Part shown: one piece after another, positions 42,401-52,219 of the stretch
Layout of the letters: every line of letters starts with the position of its first letter
How positions within the stretch are numbered: the stretch's first letter is position 1
NCBI GenBank assembly: GCA_036768485.1
Contig: JAVLUZ010000617.1
Coordinates: forward strand, 434,001 to 498,000
Source: Mermis nigrescens
Taxonomy: Eukaryota > Nematoda > Enoplea > Mermithida > Mermithidae
Reading direction: 5' to 3'
DNA length: 64,000 nt
Program-made: the position numbers and the translations under genes
Notes under the pieces: model-generated
Databases searched by the model: none
Seen by the model: only the letters and a program-made list of their open reading frames with translations
Told to the model about the DNA's origin: nothing

Positions 42401-45400
42401 TTTCGACGCATACCAACCATGTTTGGGCTCTAAAATAAGCACTTTAAAATTTCACCCTTCCCGCCACACTCCCACCCTAGAATTCCCATGTCGTGCGTTT
42501 CTGCTCTCATCTGTTCTGTTTAGGTTATGGAAAGCAATGGGTCGTCGTCTATGGCATCAGTGTGCGCCGGTAGTTTGGCATTGATGGATGGAGGAGTGCC
42601 TGTTAAGGCGCCCGCGGCAGGAGTGGCTATCGGGCTTCTTCATGAGGTGAGCTGGAGCTTATCGGCAACAAGGTCGCTCGAACCACATGATTTTCACTGC
42701 CTAAATCCTGTGTATTTATGCTGCTATATTTCCATCTAATATACGTATATTTTTGTTTGTGAGAATGAAGACTGCATATGCACGTCTATTGACTTTTGTC
42801 AATGTCTTGAAGTTTTATGTTCGAAATACTGCAAGTTTTGCTAGCTGCGTGATCGTAAATGAGCTTAGGAGATGAGAGCAATTTTATATCTGTGTGGTTT
42901 TTAAAAAATAAAGCATCCACTTTATAATTGTGTTTTATTGTTTTTCTCCTTTTTTTGCAAAATATATAACTATAAAATTTTTTTTGTGTTTTATTTCTAT
43001 AATGCGGAAGTAAAATCGTGCATTCTGCAAATGTATTACACTTAGGTTTCTAGGAGCCGCTTCATCATGAGCTTACAGAATGCAAAAAAAATTTATTTTT
43101 CAAAATTTAAAGACGCCAATAAGTAGAGCTCGCTTCGCTCCAAAATGCCTTTATGTTTGTTTATGTACCTTATAATAGTTCTCGAGTTACATATCTGACT
43201 TGAGAATCGCCTCCCCTCAAAATAAAATACTGGGTACGGGCCTGTACGTATGTATATACATGTGTATGCAAAAAACCCCTTAATATCACTTGCCTGCATA
43301 GTGATCGATATCACAGCTGCATTGTGTGGGTTGATTAGTGCGCTAATCAGCTAGTGGGTATGAAACAACGTTTATGTTCATGTAGCTTTACTAAAATGTA
43401 ATAAGGCCCTAAAAAGTGATTATTTAAACGTTGAAATGTTAGAAAATAGAAATACCTCATGATTTCGGCATGATCTCTAACACACGCATGCATACGTATA
43501 ACGGCTTAAAATTTTGGGAGGGATTCCCCGGCCAATTTAGGGGGGGTGGTGAATGTCCTTCAATTTTTGGCAAAAAAACCTAAAAACGGCCAAAAATCGC
43601 AAGTTTTTTCAATAATCGGGAGTCAGAAATTTCCTGACTTTGAGGATGGGGAGACGACCAACTTTAAGTGGGGGATCCCCAACTCCCTTGTTACATGTCT
43701 GCTCGTATGTATGTGTTGTACATGACATCTTTTATTCCTATTATTTCTCTTTTTACCTTCATTATTTATCTTAGAACATTTTTTTATTCTCTCAAGCCCT
43801 CAACCCCTTTAAATGCAGGAGCGTAACGAGGATCTTATCCTGAGAGGGGCAAATTTTTGAAATAGCATATTTCCAGAACCGTCAGAAGCTATACATAAAT
43901 AATTAAATTTTAAGCGCTTCTCAACGAGCTCCATACAATAGTGAAGAATTAAATAGATGAAAATCTTTTTGTGCAATTTAAAACTGATACAAAAAGCTGT
44001 CCTTCGTGCTTTCTGTTTGACTAATTTTTTAACACCCGTTCTGGGCTCGAATGAGAGAAATTGTGGAATTCTTGTCTCTACATTCAATTTAGGGGCTTTC
44101 CAGAAAACTTTTAACATTTATAACTCCAGTCCTGATTTTTTAGATAAAAATATAGTATAATAGAAGAACAGGAAATCCGTGTTTGCTTTTACTATCTCAA
44201 AATGTAGTAGAAACCTCTTTTGACCGTCTTTTTATCGGGCTTTTGAGACTTTGAAAAAGATACATTTCTTCGTTTTGAGGGCCACCCTCCCCAGCTTAAA
44301 TGCTTGTTTTATGGAAGCTTACATTACGCTATCACTGTTTCGGATACGTCTCCGATCGTCAATCGTTATTACTTGATTTTTTTATTCTTGCTCATCTTTT
44401 GCTCTCATTCAGTTAGGAGAACAAAGTTCTCCCGGCACTTCGACTCATTACAGTCTTCTAGTCGACATTAATGGCTTGGAGGATTTTTCGGGTGATATGG
44501 ACTTCAAAGTCGCTGGCACTAAAACGGGGTTGACAGCTGTGCAACTGGATGTGAAAAGAATGGACGGACTGAGCGTAGACATGCTTCGAGAATCCCTGGA
44601 AAAAGCTCATATAGCCCGCGGTGATATTCTGGCGCGGATGGCTGAACAGGGCCTCCAAAATCCGCGTCAAGTTCCGAAATGTAATCGGCCTGTTGTTGAA
44701 GAAATAATCGTTCCCGTCAATAAACGCTATCGTATGATGCGAACGGGCGGTTATACCCTAAGGTCATTGTTCGAGAGATTTTTGTCATATTCATATGACT
44801 TAACTTGAAGTATCAAATTTTAGTTTTAAGCTAAAATGCACCAATTATATGTATATACTTTTTCAAATACAGTGAGAAGTCTGGTTAGGTTTGCATACGA
44901 CCATACATGCGCAGCATGGGAATTCTGAAGGGTGAAACCCAGTGTTTTTTGTACAAGGTCCGTTTGTACATGTACAAATATGGTCTCCAAAAGTCTTTGT
45001 TCATTTTGTACACACAAATTTTCGGGTGCTTAAATATGGTACAGTAGCGATTTTATTGTTGCAAAAAGAGAGAGTTGTTCGACTTTTGGTAGTGTATTTT
45101 AGCTGATTTATGGGTCTCTATAGGTATAAATCACTGAGAATCGTCTCTGAAACGGCGCTAAGCGCCGAAAATTTTGATATTTTTCCTTTTGAAATGCAAT
45201 TCTGCCCTTATAAAGATATAGAACACACAATAACTGATTTTCGGCGCGGAGCGCCGAAAATTTTTTTCGAATTTTAGACCTTTTTTGCAATTTTTGTCTT
45301 CCCAAAAGCTTTGTACTTGTACCAAGACGGTCCCGAAAAGTCTTTGTACATCGGGAAAATTCTTTGCCGAATACAAAAAAAACACTGGTGAAACCTAAAG

Positions 45401-48400
45401 ATTTTTCTAAAGCGCCTTGTTGGGTTTAAAAACGGTGGATACGCGTCAAAAATATCGTTTTTGGGCGTTTAAAACGATGCTCCATCTTTATACGACGTAA
45501 AAACATAAAAAAGCCCCGAAAATAAACATATCAAAAATTTTCGCATAATCTGAATTCAATATGGTCAGGACACGAGTTTATCGCGCTAATCGCCTAGTGT
45601 TTGACACTTTTGAGCAAAAAATAGCTAAAAGCGCTTAAAACAGCACCTTTTCTACTAATTTTTTTGAAAAATCGCTTATTATGTGGGTGGAAACATTTCG
45701 GGGGTGGAAAAACCATGAAAGATTATGTACATTTACGCATGTATCTTTACGTCAGCAAACTTCCTCAAAAGTTTGGGATGAGGTGGAAAACATAGTTTTA
45801 TTCGTGGATCGGCATCACTTGTTATAATTGCTTGTGTTGTTTGCAGGCGCGTACCTAGGAGGACAAAAGGCGCCGCTTTTGAACTATCATTTACCAAAAC
45901 TTTGCACCCGGATGTATTTTTTTGCATAATGTTTGTCTTCTGAACAGCCAATTTTGAGTGAGACATGTGAAGGACATGACAAAAGTTTTCGGCGCTTCGC
46001 GCCGTTTTTTTAATTTTTTTGTATAGTTTTTGTTTGAAAATGTTCATGTTCATCGACTGTATGATGAGGGAACGGTCGTATAGGTGGAACAATAGATTTT
46101 TTGTATACGAATTCGTAACAAACTAAAACATTTTCAATTTTTCTCCATCATTGATATAGAGCTTATTGAGAAACGCTTGAAGTCATTATTTTTGCCGACC
46201 TCCTGGTGGTCTTTGAGATATCGGACTTCTAAAATTTGCTGATAATTATGTATGTACGTCCAATTTTTTTGAAGGGGATCCATAATTTACATAGCTTACA
46301 CAGGGGCGGATTTAGGGGGCGCCCCTCCTCCAATTGGCGCAAAATTAAGCATTTTTGAGCGATTTTTAGCGATTTTCGGGTTAAAACGGCTAATTTTTCC
46401 GCCCAAGTCAGGGTTCCGCCCACACATGGGCGTGGGGGTTTGGGGGGTATACACCCCCCAGAAGTTGAAATACCCCCCCCCCCAGAAATCAAAATACCTC
46501 CCCCCAGAAAAATTTTTTTTGCTTTTTTAGCAATTTTTTGATGCCATTGGATAGAGCTTGATGAGAAACGTCGAAAAATGGTGTTTTTTTTGCCATACGA
46601 CCACTTTTAAGACCATTTTTTGACCTTTAAAAATTTTTTCACCCCCCCCCCCAGAAATTTTTTCACCCCCCCCAGAATTTTGGTGCTGCCCACCTATGGT
46701 TCCGCCCCGCCCCCTTAGGGGTACCGCCCTTGGGAAAATCCTAGATCCGCCACTGAGCTTACATAGGCACATTTAAAAATGTAATATTAGCCCACCAAAT
46801 AAAATAAAGCATTAATTGCATGGGGAATACATACAACCTCCTTGATACATAGCCGACTATTTTTCAATATATTCAAAAGTTCGCGATTATCTTTTTAAGC
46901 CAAGAGTTCTATTAGAACGTCTCTTCAAACGTTTGTAGCACTATTTATTACTGTTGAATTCGTTGTTTAGGAAATTAGAATCGGATTTGGGTGTTCAAAT
47001 TACTCAACTTGACAATCAGACGTATCGTATATTTGCTCCACAAAACGACGTTTTACAAGAAGCTAAAGAAAGTATTCAGCAAATGCTAGAACGAGGAGCT
47101 GATCAGACGCGTGATTTGGAATTTGGCGCCATTTACAACGCTAAAATAGTTGAAATATTAGAGAACGGTAATTTTCACCTGTGTTCTATGTAAATACAAA
47201 TCTTCCATACGTACTTATATGTCTAGTTAGACTTTGATAAACAAGCCAAGTAGCATCCGTTGTAAACAGACAAGCACCGCATGGGAAATCTGGGAGGGTT
47301 CAAATATTTAATATGCCTTTTTTGGACCTAAAAATGGTGGGTACGCGTCAAAAACATCGATTTCGGCGTTTCTGGCGATGCTCTATCTTTCTAGAGTATA
47401 AAAACATAAAAAAATTTTGAAAAAGAAGTCGAACAAATTTAACACAATATAGAAAAAACGTGATTATATGGCGCGAAGCGCCAAAAATTTGACACTTCTG
47501 GGCAAGCAAATAGCTAAAAACGCTTACGAAATCGCCAATCCTGCGTATTTTCAGGAAATTTTTGTTAACTCCAGAAAAATCGCGAATTCTAGGGGTGAAA
47601 CCCCTCCAACATCATGTATGATTGTAAACTGCATTCCATAGGTGCTTGAGTTAACCATTTGTCGATTGCTTCTATATCATAGTATTTCTTGATGCTTATA
47701 GGTTGCCAATAAAAACGGTGTTGTTTGAAAAACTGTAAAAATCTAACAAATTAAAATTCGATAATAAAAAAATTTTTTAATCAATTTCTTAAACATTGAA
47801 GCGAGAATTTACGCTTTTATCAGACATTAAGCAACTCGAATCTCGATTTAGGTAGGCATGCAACTATGTAAATGCAATGCGAATAAATTATAGTTACCTA
47901 ACTCGGCATTGAACTCGAACTATCGGGTCCTCAATTTATGGAGGAAAAACTTGCGTTTTTGGCCGTTTTTTTGTTTTTTGGTCAAAAAGCATCTAAAATT
48001 GCATAAGACAAAAACTCACTTTCAGTGAGAAATCTCAAATTAGAAGAAAAAACTCACAAAAAAAGGCAACTCAAAAAAACTCGAAGTTAACTAACTTTTC
48101 GAGAAAAAAACTCACGGTTGGCAACACTGGAAGCAGAGGGTACAAAAGGTTATTTATCAGTTGTCACCCGGTTTACAGCACAACTGTAAATTGTAAAGTG
48201 AAAGGCACCAGGTGCATGTGAAACGGACTGGTTTACAATAGAATTGTTAATTGTAAAGTGAAGGGCGCATGTTTATGTGAAATAGACTTGGTCTGTTGTC
48301 AGCACATGTAGGCGTGGGGGTTTGCATTGCACCCCCAGAATTCAATTTTTGAAAATTTTTGTGTTCTCTTCGCAATTTTTTGATGTCAATGGATAGTGCT

Positions 48401-48894
48401 CGATTAGAAACGTTGAAAAATGGTGTTTTTTCGCCATTGCATCATTTTTAAGACCATTTTCTGACCTTTGAAAAATCCTGGACCCCTTCCAGAATTTTGG
48501 TGCTGCCCACCTACGGTTGTCAGTCTGCTTATGTAGGCGCTGTGCAAATATAGTCACATTTCTAGGTGTTTGTGTCACTCTTTCGCCCGACTCTGATCCG
48601 ATCTTCATTCCTAATTCTCAACTGGATGTCCGAAACGTCAGGCATCCGAGCGCATTAAATTTGCAAATTGGTCAAGATTTGATGGTGAAATATTTTGGAC
48701 GGGAGCCGACCTCGGGTCGAATAAGATTATCGAGAAAGATATTGCTCCAAACGACAGCCTCGCTTTCAAAGTCGAACGATTTGCTCGAAAGTGCTGAGCA
48801 AATTAAGAAAATATCGGCCATCGATTCCAGTAGTACGAGTGAAGACTTTTCAGTCAAGTCGCCTTGGACAAAGAAGGCAAACGGACAATCATGA
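24182..48894 (+). CDS. PNPT1: PNPT1, mitochondrial polynucleotide phosphorylase (ten coding exons)
   Basis: PNPase degrades RNA 3' to 5' with phosphate, in the mitochondrial intermembrane space and matrix. Joining exons 24182-24495, 25912-26184, 30580-30700, 33014-33264, 34694-34903, 40946-41207, 42524-42646, 44413-44762, 46971-47167 and 48566-48894 gives a continuous frame of 809 residues (human about 783); every junction is GT-AG and in phase. Order: targeting peptide, RNase PH 1, helical domain, RNase PH 2, KH, S1. Catalytic-core blocks are present: [20 protein letters not shown] and [10 protein letters not shown]. The KH loop is MRTGG where GxxG is expected. Introns reach 6 kb and carry most of the transposons in the window. 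The intron 8 donor (GTCATT) is weak. The gene looks functional. Confidence 0.93.
24496..25911 (+). other. PNPT1 intron 1
   Basis: Nothing coding; a GAGAGGGGGTATTATCCC repeat fragment lies near 25640. Confidence 0.6.
25912..26184 (+). CDS. PNPT1: PNPT1 exon 2: RNase PH domain 1
   Basis: Reads [20 protein letters not shown] ... [14 protein letters not shown] ... LINPTR. Acceptor AACTAG, donor GTTATT at 26185, phase 2. Confidence 0.92.
26291..26335 (+). repeat. (TAA)n microsatellite in PNPT1 intron 2
   Basis: About 15 uninterrupted TAA units. Confidence 0.95.
27497..27876 (+). mobile_element. hAT MITE (CAGGSCCGTAT family) with exact 8-bp duplication
   Basis: Starts CAGGCCTGTTTCCAGGATCC and ends GAAATACGGCCCTG. 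CTTGGGCA is duplicated at 27489-27496 and 27877-27884. Sister of the copy at 32392. Confidence 0.9.
28889..29952 (+). mobile_element. hAT element (CAGTGGCGGATCTAGG family) nested in the MITE
   Basis: Left tip CAGGGCGGATTTAACG, right tip CCTAGATCCGCCACTG. Exact 8-bp duplication GTCCTATA at 28881-28888 and 29953-29960. No transposase frame; it carries its own nested insertion. Confidence 0.88.
29083..29526 (+). mobile_element. CAGTG-family MITE nested at the third level
   Basis: Left CACGTTTTTTTGTATTCAGC, right GTACAAAAAACACTG. Duplication CATGGAAG / CCTGGAAG (7 of 8) at 29075-29082 and 29527-29534. Confidence 0.85.
30580..30700 (+). CDS. PNPT1: PNPT1 exon 3: end of RNase PH 1
   Basis: Reads [20 protein letters not shown] then [16 protein letters not shown]. 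Acceptor TTTACAG, donor GTAGGA at 30701, phase 0. Confidence 0.9.
30701..33013 (+). other. PNPT1 intron 3
   Basis: Holds a copy of the GATCTTGGGGG repeat family (about 30735-31105) and the hAT MITE at 32392; the rest is AT-rich without genes. Confidence 0.6.
32392..32764 (+). mobile_element. hAT MITE (CAGGSCCGTAT family) with exact 8-bp duplication
   Basis: Starts CAGGCCCGTATCCAGGATCC, ends TTAAATACGGCCCTG. TGTACGAG is duplicated at 32384-32391 and 32765-32772. Very similar to 27497-27876, including an internal GGCGCGAAGCGCC. Confidence 0.92.
33014..33264 (+). CDS. PNPT1: PNPT1 exon 4: helical linker domain
   Basis: Begins [16 protein letters not shown]; corresponds to the all-helical region between the two RNase PH domains. 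Acceptor TTTCAG, donor GTAAGT at 33265, phase 2. Confidence 0.9.
33265..34693 (+). other. PNPT1 intron 4 with (TA)n microsatellite
   Basis: A (TA)n run occupies 33380-33437. The remainder is AT-rich with a repeat fragment near 33770-33830. Confidence 0.7.
34694..34903 (+). CDS. PNPT1: PNPT1 exon 5: linker and start of RNase PH 2
   Basis: Contains [20 protein letters not shown] and LHGSAVFQR. Acceptor TTTGCAG, donor GTAAGG at 34904, phase 2. Confidence 0.9.
35465..36757 (+). mobile_element. hAT element A with BED-finger remnant and GGATCCGGATCC subterminal repeats
   Basis: Ends TAGGGATGCAACGGATATCC and GGATCCGTTGCATCCATA. Exact 8-bp duplication CTATCTAC at 35457-35464 and 36758-36765. Both ends carry arrays of GGATCCGGATCCGTTATT. 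On the minus strand at about 36060-36154 a BED zinc-finger half ([13 protein letters not shown]) marks the transposase 5' region; it is broken by a CAGTG-family MITE starting at 36155. Confidence 0.92.
36155..36425 (+). mobile_element. CAGTG-family MITE fragment inside hAT element A
   Basis: Starts CAGTGTTTTTTTTTTGTACT and runs through the family's GGCGCTTCGCGCC core; the right half is missing. Confidence 0.75.
36829..38847 (+). mobile_element. hAT element B with TCGGAATCGGAATCGG subterminal repeats
   Basis: Ends TAGGGATGTTCCGATTAATC and GGTATCGGCACATCCCTA. Exact 8-bp duplication TCGGCTAC at 36821-36828 and 38848-38855. Only 71 bp separate it from element A. No transposase frame remains. Confidence 0.92.
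37675..38182 (+). mobile_element. CAGTG-family MITE nested in hAT element B
   Basis: Left CAATGTTTTTTGTACTCGGC, right GTACAAAAAAACACTG. Exact duplication ATTGATAT at 37667-37674 and 38183-38190. Confidence 0.9.
38856..40945 (+). other. Remainder of PNPT1 intron 5
   Basis: AT-rich, with repeat scraps near 39465-39660 and 39930-40200 (GGGGTATCCCCCACTC type) and a CAGTG-family tip at 40471-40517. No gene seen. Confidence 0.5.
40946..41207 (+). CDS. PNPT1: PNPT1 exon 6: RNase PH 2
   Basis: Contains [13 protein letters not shown] and [20 protein letters not shown], which includes the phosphate-binding arginines. Acceptor ACTCAG, donor GTTCGT at 41208, phase 0. Confidence 0.93.
41760..41952 (+). 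mobile_element. hAT-like MITE, CATAGGTGGGCAGC family
   Basis: Starts CATAGGTGGGCAGC; an internal deletion follows the head, then ACTATCCATTGGCATC and a GGGGGTATTCGGCC tail. The right boundary is approximate; no duplication visible. Confidence 0.6.
42183..42497 (+). repeat. Dispersed repeat, GATCTTGGGGG / AATTCCCATG family
   Basis: Shares head (GTGATCTTGGGGG) and tail (CCACCCTAGAATTCCCATG) with copies near 30735, 44915, 47281, 57740 and 60622. Non-coding. Confidence 0.55.
42524..42646 (+). CDS. PNPT1: PNPT1 exon 7: RNase PH 2 core
   Basis: Reads [20 protein letters not shown] then [19 protein letters not shown], a nearly invariant PNPase block. Acceptor TGTTTAG, donor GTGAGC at 42647, phase 0. 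Confidence 0.94.
42647..44412 (+). other. PNPT1 intron 7
   Basis: AT-rich; a degraded GGTACGGGCCTG hAT tip lies near 43229-43244. No gene seen. Confidence 0.5.
44413..44762 (+). CDS. PNPT1: PNPT1 exon 8: RNase PH 2 end and start of KH
   Basis: Contains [13 protein letters not shown] with the metal-binding aspartates, then [20 protein letters not shown] of the KH domain. Acceptor TTCAG; donor is the weak GTCATT at 44763, phase 2, chosen because it restores the KH frame with exon 9. Confidence 0.88.
44915..45730 (-). repeat. GATCTTGGGGG-family repeat interrupted by a MITE
   Basis: Starts CATGGGAATTCTGAAGGG, is split by the CAGTG element at 44940, and resumes to about 45730. Confidence 0.55.
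44940..45387 (-). mobile_element. Full-length CAGTG-family hAT MITE with exact 8-bp duplication
   Basis: Ends CAGTGTTTTTTGTACAAGG and GAATACAAAAAAAACACTG; GTGAAACC is duplicated at 44932-44939 and 45388-45395. At 448 bp it is the best reference copy. It contains two GGCGC...GCGCC hairpins. Confidence 0.93.
46301..46755 (+). mobile_element. hAT element (CAGTGGCGGATC family) with nested MITE
   Basis: Ends CAGGGGCGGATTTAGGGGG and CCTAGATCCGCCACTG; AGCTTACA duplicated exactly at 46293-46300 and 46756-46763. Confidence 0.92.
46421..46698 (-). mobile_element. CATAGGTGGGCAGC-family MITE nested in the hAT element
   Basis: Ends CACACATGGGCGTGGGGG and GCTGCCCACCTATG; GTTCCGCC duplicated exactly at 46413-46420 and 46699-46706. 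Shows that this family also makes 8-bp duplications. Confidence 0.9.
46971..47167 (+). CDS. PNPT1: PNPT1 exon 9: KH domain and start of S1
   Basis: Reads [20 protein letters not shown] then [15 protein letters not shown] and [17 protein letters not shown]. The donor GTAATT at 47168 (phase 1) is chosen because reading on gives a stop nearby. Confidence 0.88.
47281..47630 (-). repeat. GATCTTGGGGG-family repeat in PNPT1 intron 9
   Basis: CATGGGAAATCTGGGAGGG at one end and GGTGAAACCCCTCCAACATC at the other; contains GGCGCGAAGCGCC at 47471. Confidence 0.55.
48303..48515 (-). mobile_element. CATAGGTGGGCAGC-family MITE just before the last PNPT1 exon
   Basis: Ends CACATGTAGGCGTGGGGG and GCTGCCCACCTACG; GTTGTCAG duplicated exactly at 48295-48302 and 48516-48523. 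It ends 50 bases before the exon 10 acceptor, so it sits where the branch point region begins. Confidence 0.92.
48566..48894 (+). CDS. PNPT1: PNPT1 exon 10: S1 domain and C-terminus
   Basis: Reads [20 protein letters not shown] ... [20 protein letters not shown] then [12 protein letters not shown], the end of the S1 RNA-binding fold, followed by a Ser-rich tail. Acceptor TTTCTAG, stop TGA at 48892-48894. Confidence 0.92.
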
Positions 48895-49054
48895 GATGTA
48901 CATTGAATGGACAGTCACAGTTTATTCTGATATATGTACGTACGTACCATATTTCTAATCATCGTGTAAGCGCGTAACTTGTTTTCGTACATTATGCTGA
49001 TTTGATGCGTCTGTTTTGAACTTGGATTTATTAGGCATGCAGACATGCTTCGCA

Positions 49055-49060
49055 AATAAA
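49055..49060 (+). promoter_or_regulatory. PNPT1: Polyadenylation signal AATAAA for PNPT1
   Basis: First AATAAA after the stop codon, 160 bases downstream. Confidence 0.5.
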
Positions 49061-51979
49061 ATACGCATTGCCGCTTTAAGATTCAGCTGGAGTAACTCGT
49101 AGTGTGTGCTGTTTTAAACAGCGAAAACACCATAGGTGTTTATTTATTTTGCATTTCTTCATCGTTTGTCTGTCGGCGTACATAAGCTGCATAATCATAG
49201 GTAGCGTGTTAGCGCGTACCTACATATATGTACTTGGGTACCCCTTACATATGAATAACCTCTACAGCTATAACGGGTCACATCTAGAAGGTGCGATTTT
49301 TTTAGAAGATGGATAAATAAACAGATTATTAGCTCTTTTTTCTTCACACTCAACACGGGTCTCTCGTGGTGTGCGCGTAAAGTTGTTGTTTAACATTATA
49401 ATATGGGAAGGTTTTCCAGGGCAATTTTAAGATAATTCCGTATTAATGTCTAATAAAATTTGGTGATAAGGAACTGTAGTGCCTAAAATTCTCTAAAAGC
49501 TTCTTATTTTTCGAAGTTTGCATTACTTCTCATGTAAGAATGTAAAGAGTGAAAATCTGGAGGTGAAAAACAATTTTGGTCGCGATTCCAACATCGTTAT
49601 GTCTTTCAACTTGTCCTTGAGAGTCCGCAAGTCTTTTTGTTGAAAAAGTGCTACGTTTTTAAGGCTATACGCCGAACTTGACCGCGCTTGTATAAAGCCA
49701 ATACGGAGCTATGTTCTAACATTTTAAGGTTTAAACTCTAAAGGTGGATGAAAAAACGTTTTTGCCTTCGCTGAGTTTGACAAATCTCCGGATCTGCGAA
49801 GTATTTTAAAAATAAACTACGTCTCAAGGGTCACAACTCACACATCTTATTTAGATACTTTTCTCTAAACTTAATACAGAGCTAGTTCTGAAGGCGTAAA
49901 GTTTAAACTAGGATAAAATCATGTTTTTCGCGCCTTTTTTGCCTGACACCTCCGGTTATAAATCGGATCGTGCTATTTGTTCTAAAAATGAAGCATATTT
50001 CAAGGGCTACACTCCGCATTGGCAGGGGCAGATTTAGGGGAGGGCCGCCCCCCCCCCATTGGCCCAAAAAAGTGCGAAAAATTGAGCATTTTTGAGCGAT
50101 TTTCGGGTTAAAACGGCTAATTTTTCCGCTCAAGTCAGGGTTCCGCCCCCCCCTTTAGGAAAATCCTACCGCCACTGCGCATTGGTCGCGTTTCTTTACG
50201 TTCGATGCTTAGTCAATTCTGGAGGTGTGAAGATCCAATTTTGTAGGGAAAAATAACATTTTTGCAATTATTTTGTCTGCCAACTTGTCCGATTATGGAT
50301 AAGGATGTTCGAGCTAATGTAAAAACAGAATATTCGGAGGAAACTACATCGCAGTTGGATGCGTAAATTCAATATTGTCTTATTTCTTGAGGTGCAAACT
50401 GCTAATTCTGGTTGAAAAAACATCAAGCATTCCATTAGAAAAATTAGTTTGCACTCAATAGAGGCGTTAAGTACTTTACACGAGTCATTTATTTTGCTCT
50501 TAGAACCTTGTGGAGAGTCCATTTTCGAAAATTTTATTTATTCGTAACATCAGGATTACGAGTCTGGCATTACACATTCTCTACATTAAGCGGTTGTGTA
50601 AAGTCTGGAGACGTACTCAAGTCAAAGAGCAATGCCAAAGGTCAATTTTTTTAAATATCCGGAACATGTCAGTATTTCTTCGTCACATCATGATTGTGAA
50701 CTTGACTGCAATTTTCTTTACAATTAGTAGTTGTGCAAAGTTTACACTGAAGATTAATTTTAGATTCAGGAGATTGTACAGGGTAAACTTTTCCACGAAC
50801 TGTTCTACATAACATCAGGATTGTGATTTTAGCTTTCGACTTTCTTTGACTCAATTGTTGTGCACTTTACACAGAAAATAATTTTTCTTTTCACAACGCT
50901 GTAGAAGGAAATTTTGTAAACTATTCTTCGTAACATCAGGATAACGAATCGGGTAAGAATTCTCTTATTTGCAGTGTGGACATTGATGTGAAAGAAGAAT
51001 CTTGTTTTCCGTGTTGTTCGCCTGTAGCATTTCATGCAGCAACTTATCCATCAATAAATTTACTGACTGATTTAGGTAACACAACGTTTATAGTCCGTTT
51101 CACACATCTTCGGTCATAAATTTCAAAACTGTGTCTGACAATAAACTGACAGATTGTGATTATAGCATTGCGTAATCCTCGACTTGCTGCCGATGAAAAT
51201 TAGAATTTATGCACGAAGTTATGTGAAACAGACTATAGATAGACTGGTACCTATTTCAATCATTCTTCTATTTGTGCACAAACATCTATACACGCCTGCT
51301 GAAACATCTGGCGCGAAGCGTCGAAAATTCTAAGAACTCGTGCTGAAAAATGAGAAATATGCTGTAATAGTTGTTTTTGCTAAAAATTTATCTCAAGTCA
51401 TGTGAAAATGTTTGCTGCTAAAAACACCTATTTTGATGCACGAATATGGTTTTCAGGCCGTCAAAAAAGTAAATAAAGCTGACTAGACATGATATTATTC
51501 GGCGCGAAGCCTTGGAAAAGAATTACAATAAACAGTAATTCAAAAATCACTAGATCTAGTATTCATCATTTCGCCAGCTGGGCCAAAGGGGAGCAGCCTT
51601 CCTCCACCCTTAAGCCTTTCCCTGCACGAGTTTGTGGTTTTCACGTATACTAATTTTCGACTAAAAACTAACTTTGCTGATAATGCATTTTGTGGCTACC
51701 TTCGTATGGTTTTTTCCAAAATAAAGACTGGGTAAACATTTTCTGGAGGTCCACCGATTTTTGGGGAATCTTTCAGATTCCGGGGTCCAGAAACCCCCAC
51801 GCCCATGTGTGGTATCAACCGTCGTACAGACCCCACGTCCATGTCTGTACTTATGTACATATGTACGTGCCTATCTACTTAAGGTTCGCTTCATCACTCC
51901 CATTTATTTCAGCAGCTGAACCCAGTCATCCAAAAAACGATAAACGATCAGGAGCGTCTATAAGTCGTCCACTCGTCAG
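49061..51979. other. Intergenic stretch with repeats
   Basis: No gene recognised. Holds the hAT element at 50023 and GGCGCGAAGC-bearing scraps near 51309 and 51501. Confidence 0.5.
50023..50177 (+). mobile_element. Short hAT element (CAGTGGCGGATC family)
   Basis: Ends CAGGGGCAGATTTAGGGG and AATCCTACCGCCACTG; CGCATTGG duplicated exactly at 50015-50022 and 50178-50185. Confidence 0.92.
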
Positions 51980-52211
51980 CATACCTGGGCATGGGGGTTT
52001 GGGGGTATGCACCTCCCTAGGAACCAAAATGTCCCCCCAGAATTCAATTTTTTGAAATTCTTTTGTTTTTTTTCGCAGTTGTTTGATGCCAATGGATAGT
52101 GCTCGATGAGAAACGTTGAAAAATGTTGTTTTTCGCCATACCATCATTTTTAAGACCATTTATAACTTTGAAAATCTTGCACCCTTAGAACTCTGTTGCC
52201 GCCCACCTATG
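51980..52211 (-). mobile_element. CATAGGTGGGCAGC-family MITE with exact duplication
   Basis: Ends CATACCTGGGCATGGGGG and CCGCCCACCTATG; CTCGTCAG duplicated at 51972-51979 and 52212-52219. Confidence 0.9.
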
Positions 52212-52219
52212 CTCGTCAG

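Noticed and set aside
51690..52055. A 121-codon plus-strand frame
   Set aside because: It runs through a MITE and TACAT simple sequence, with no recognisable domain.
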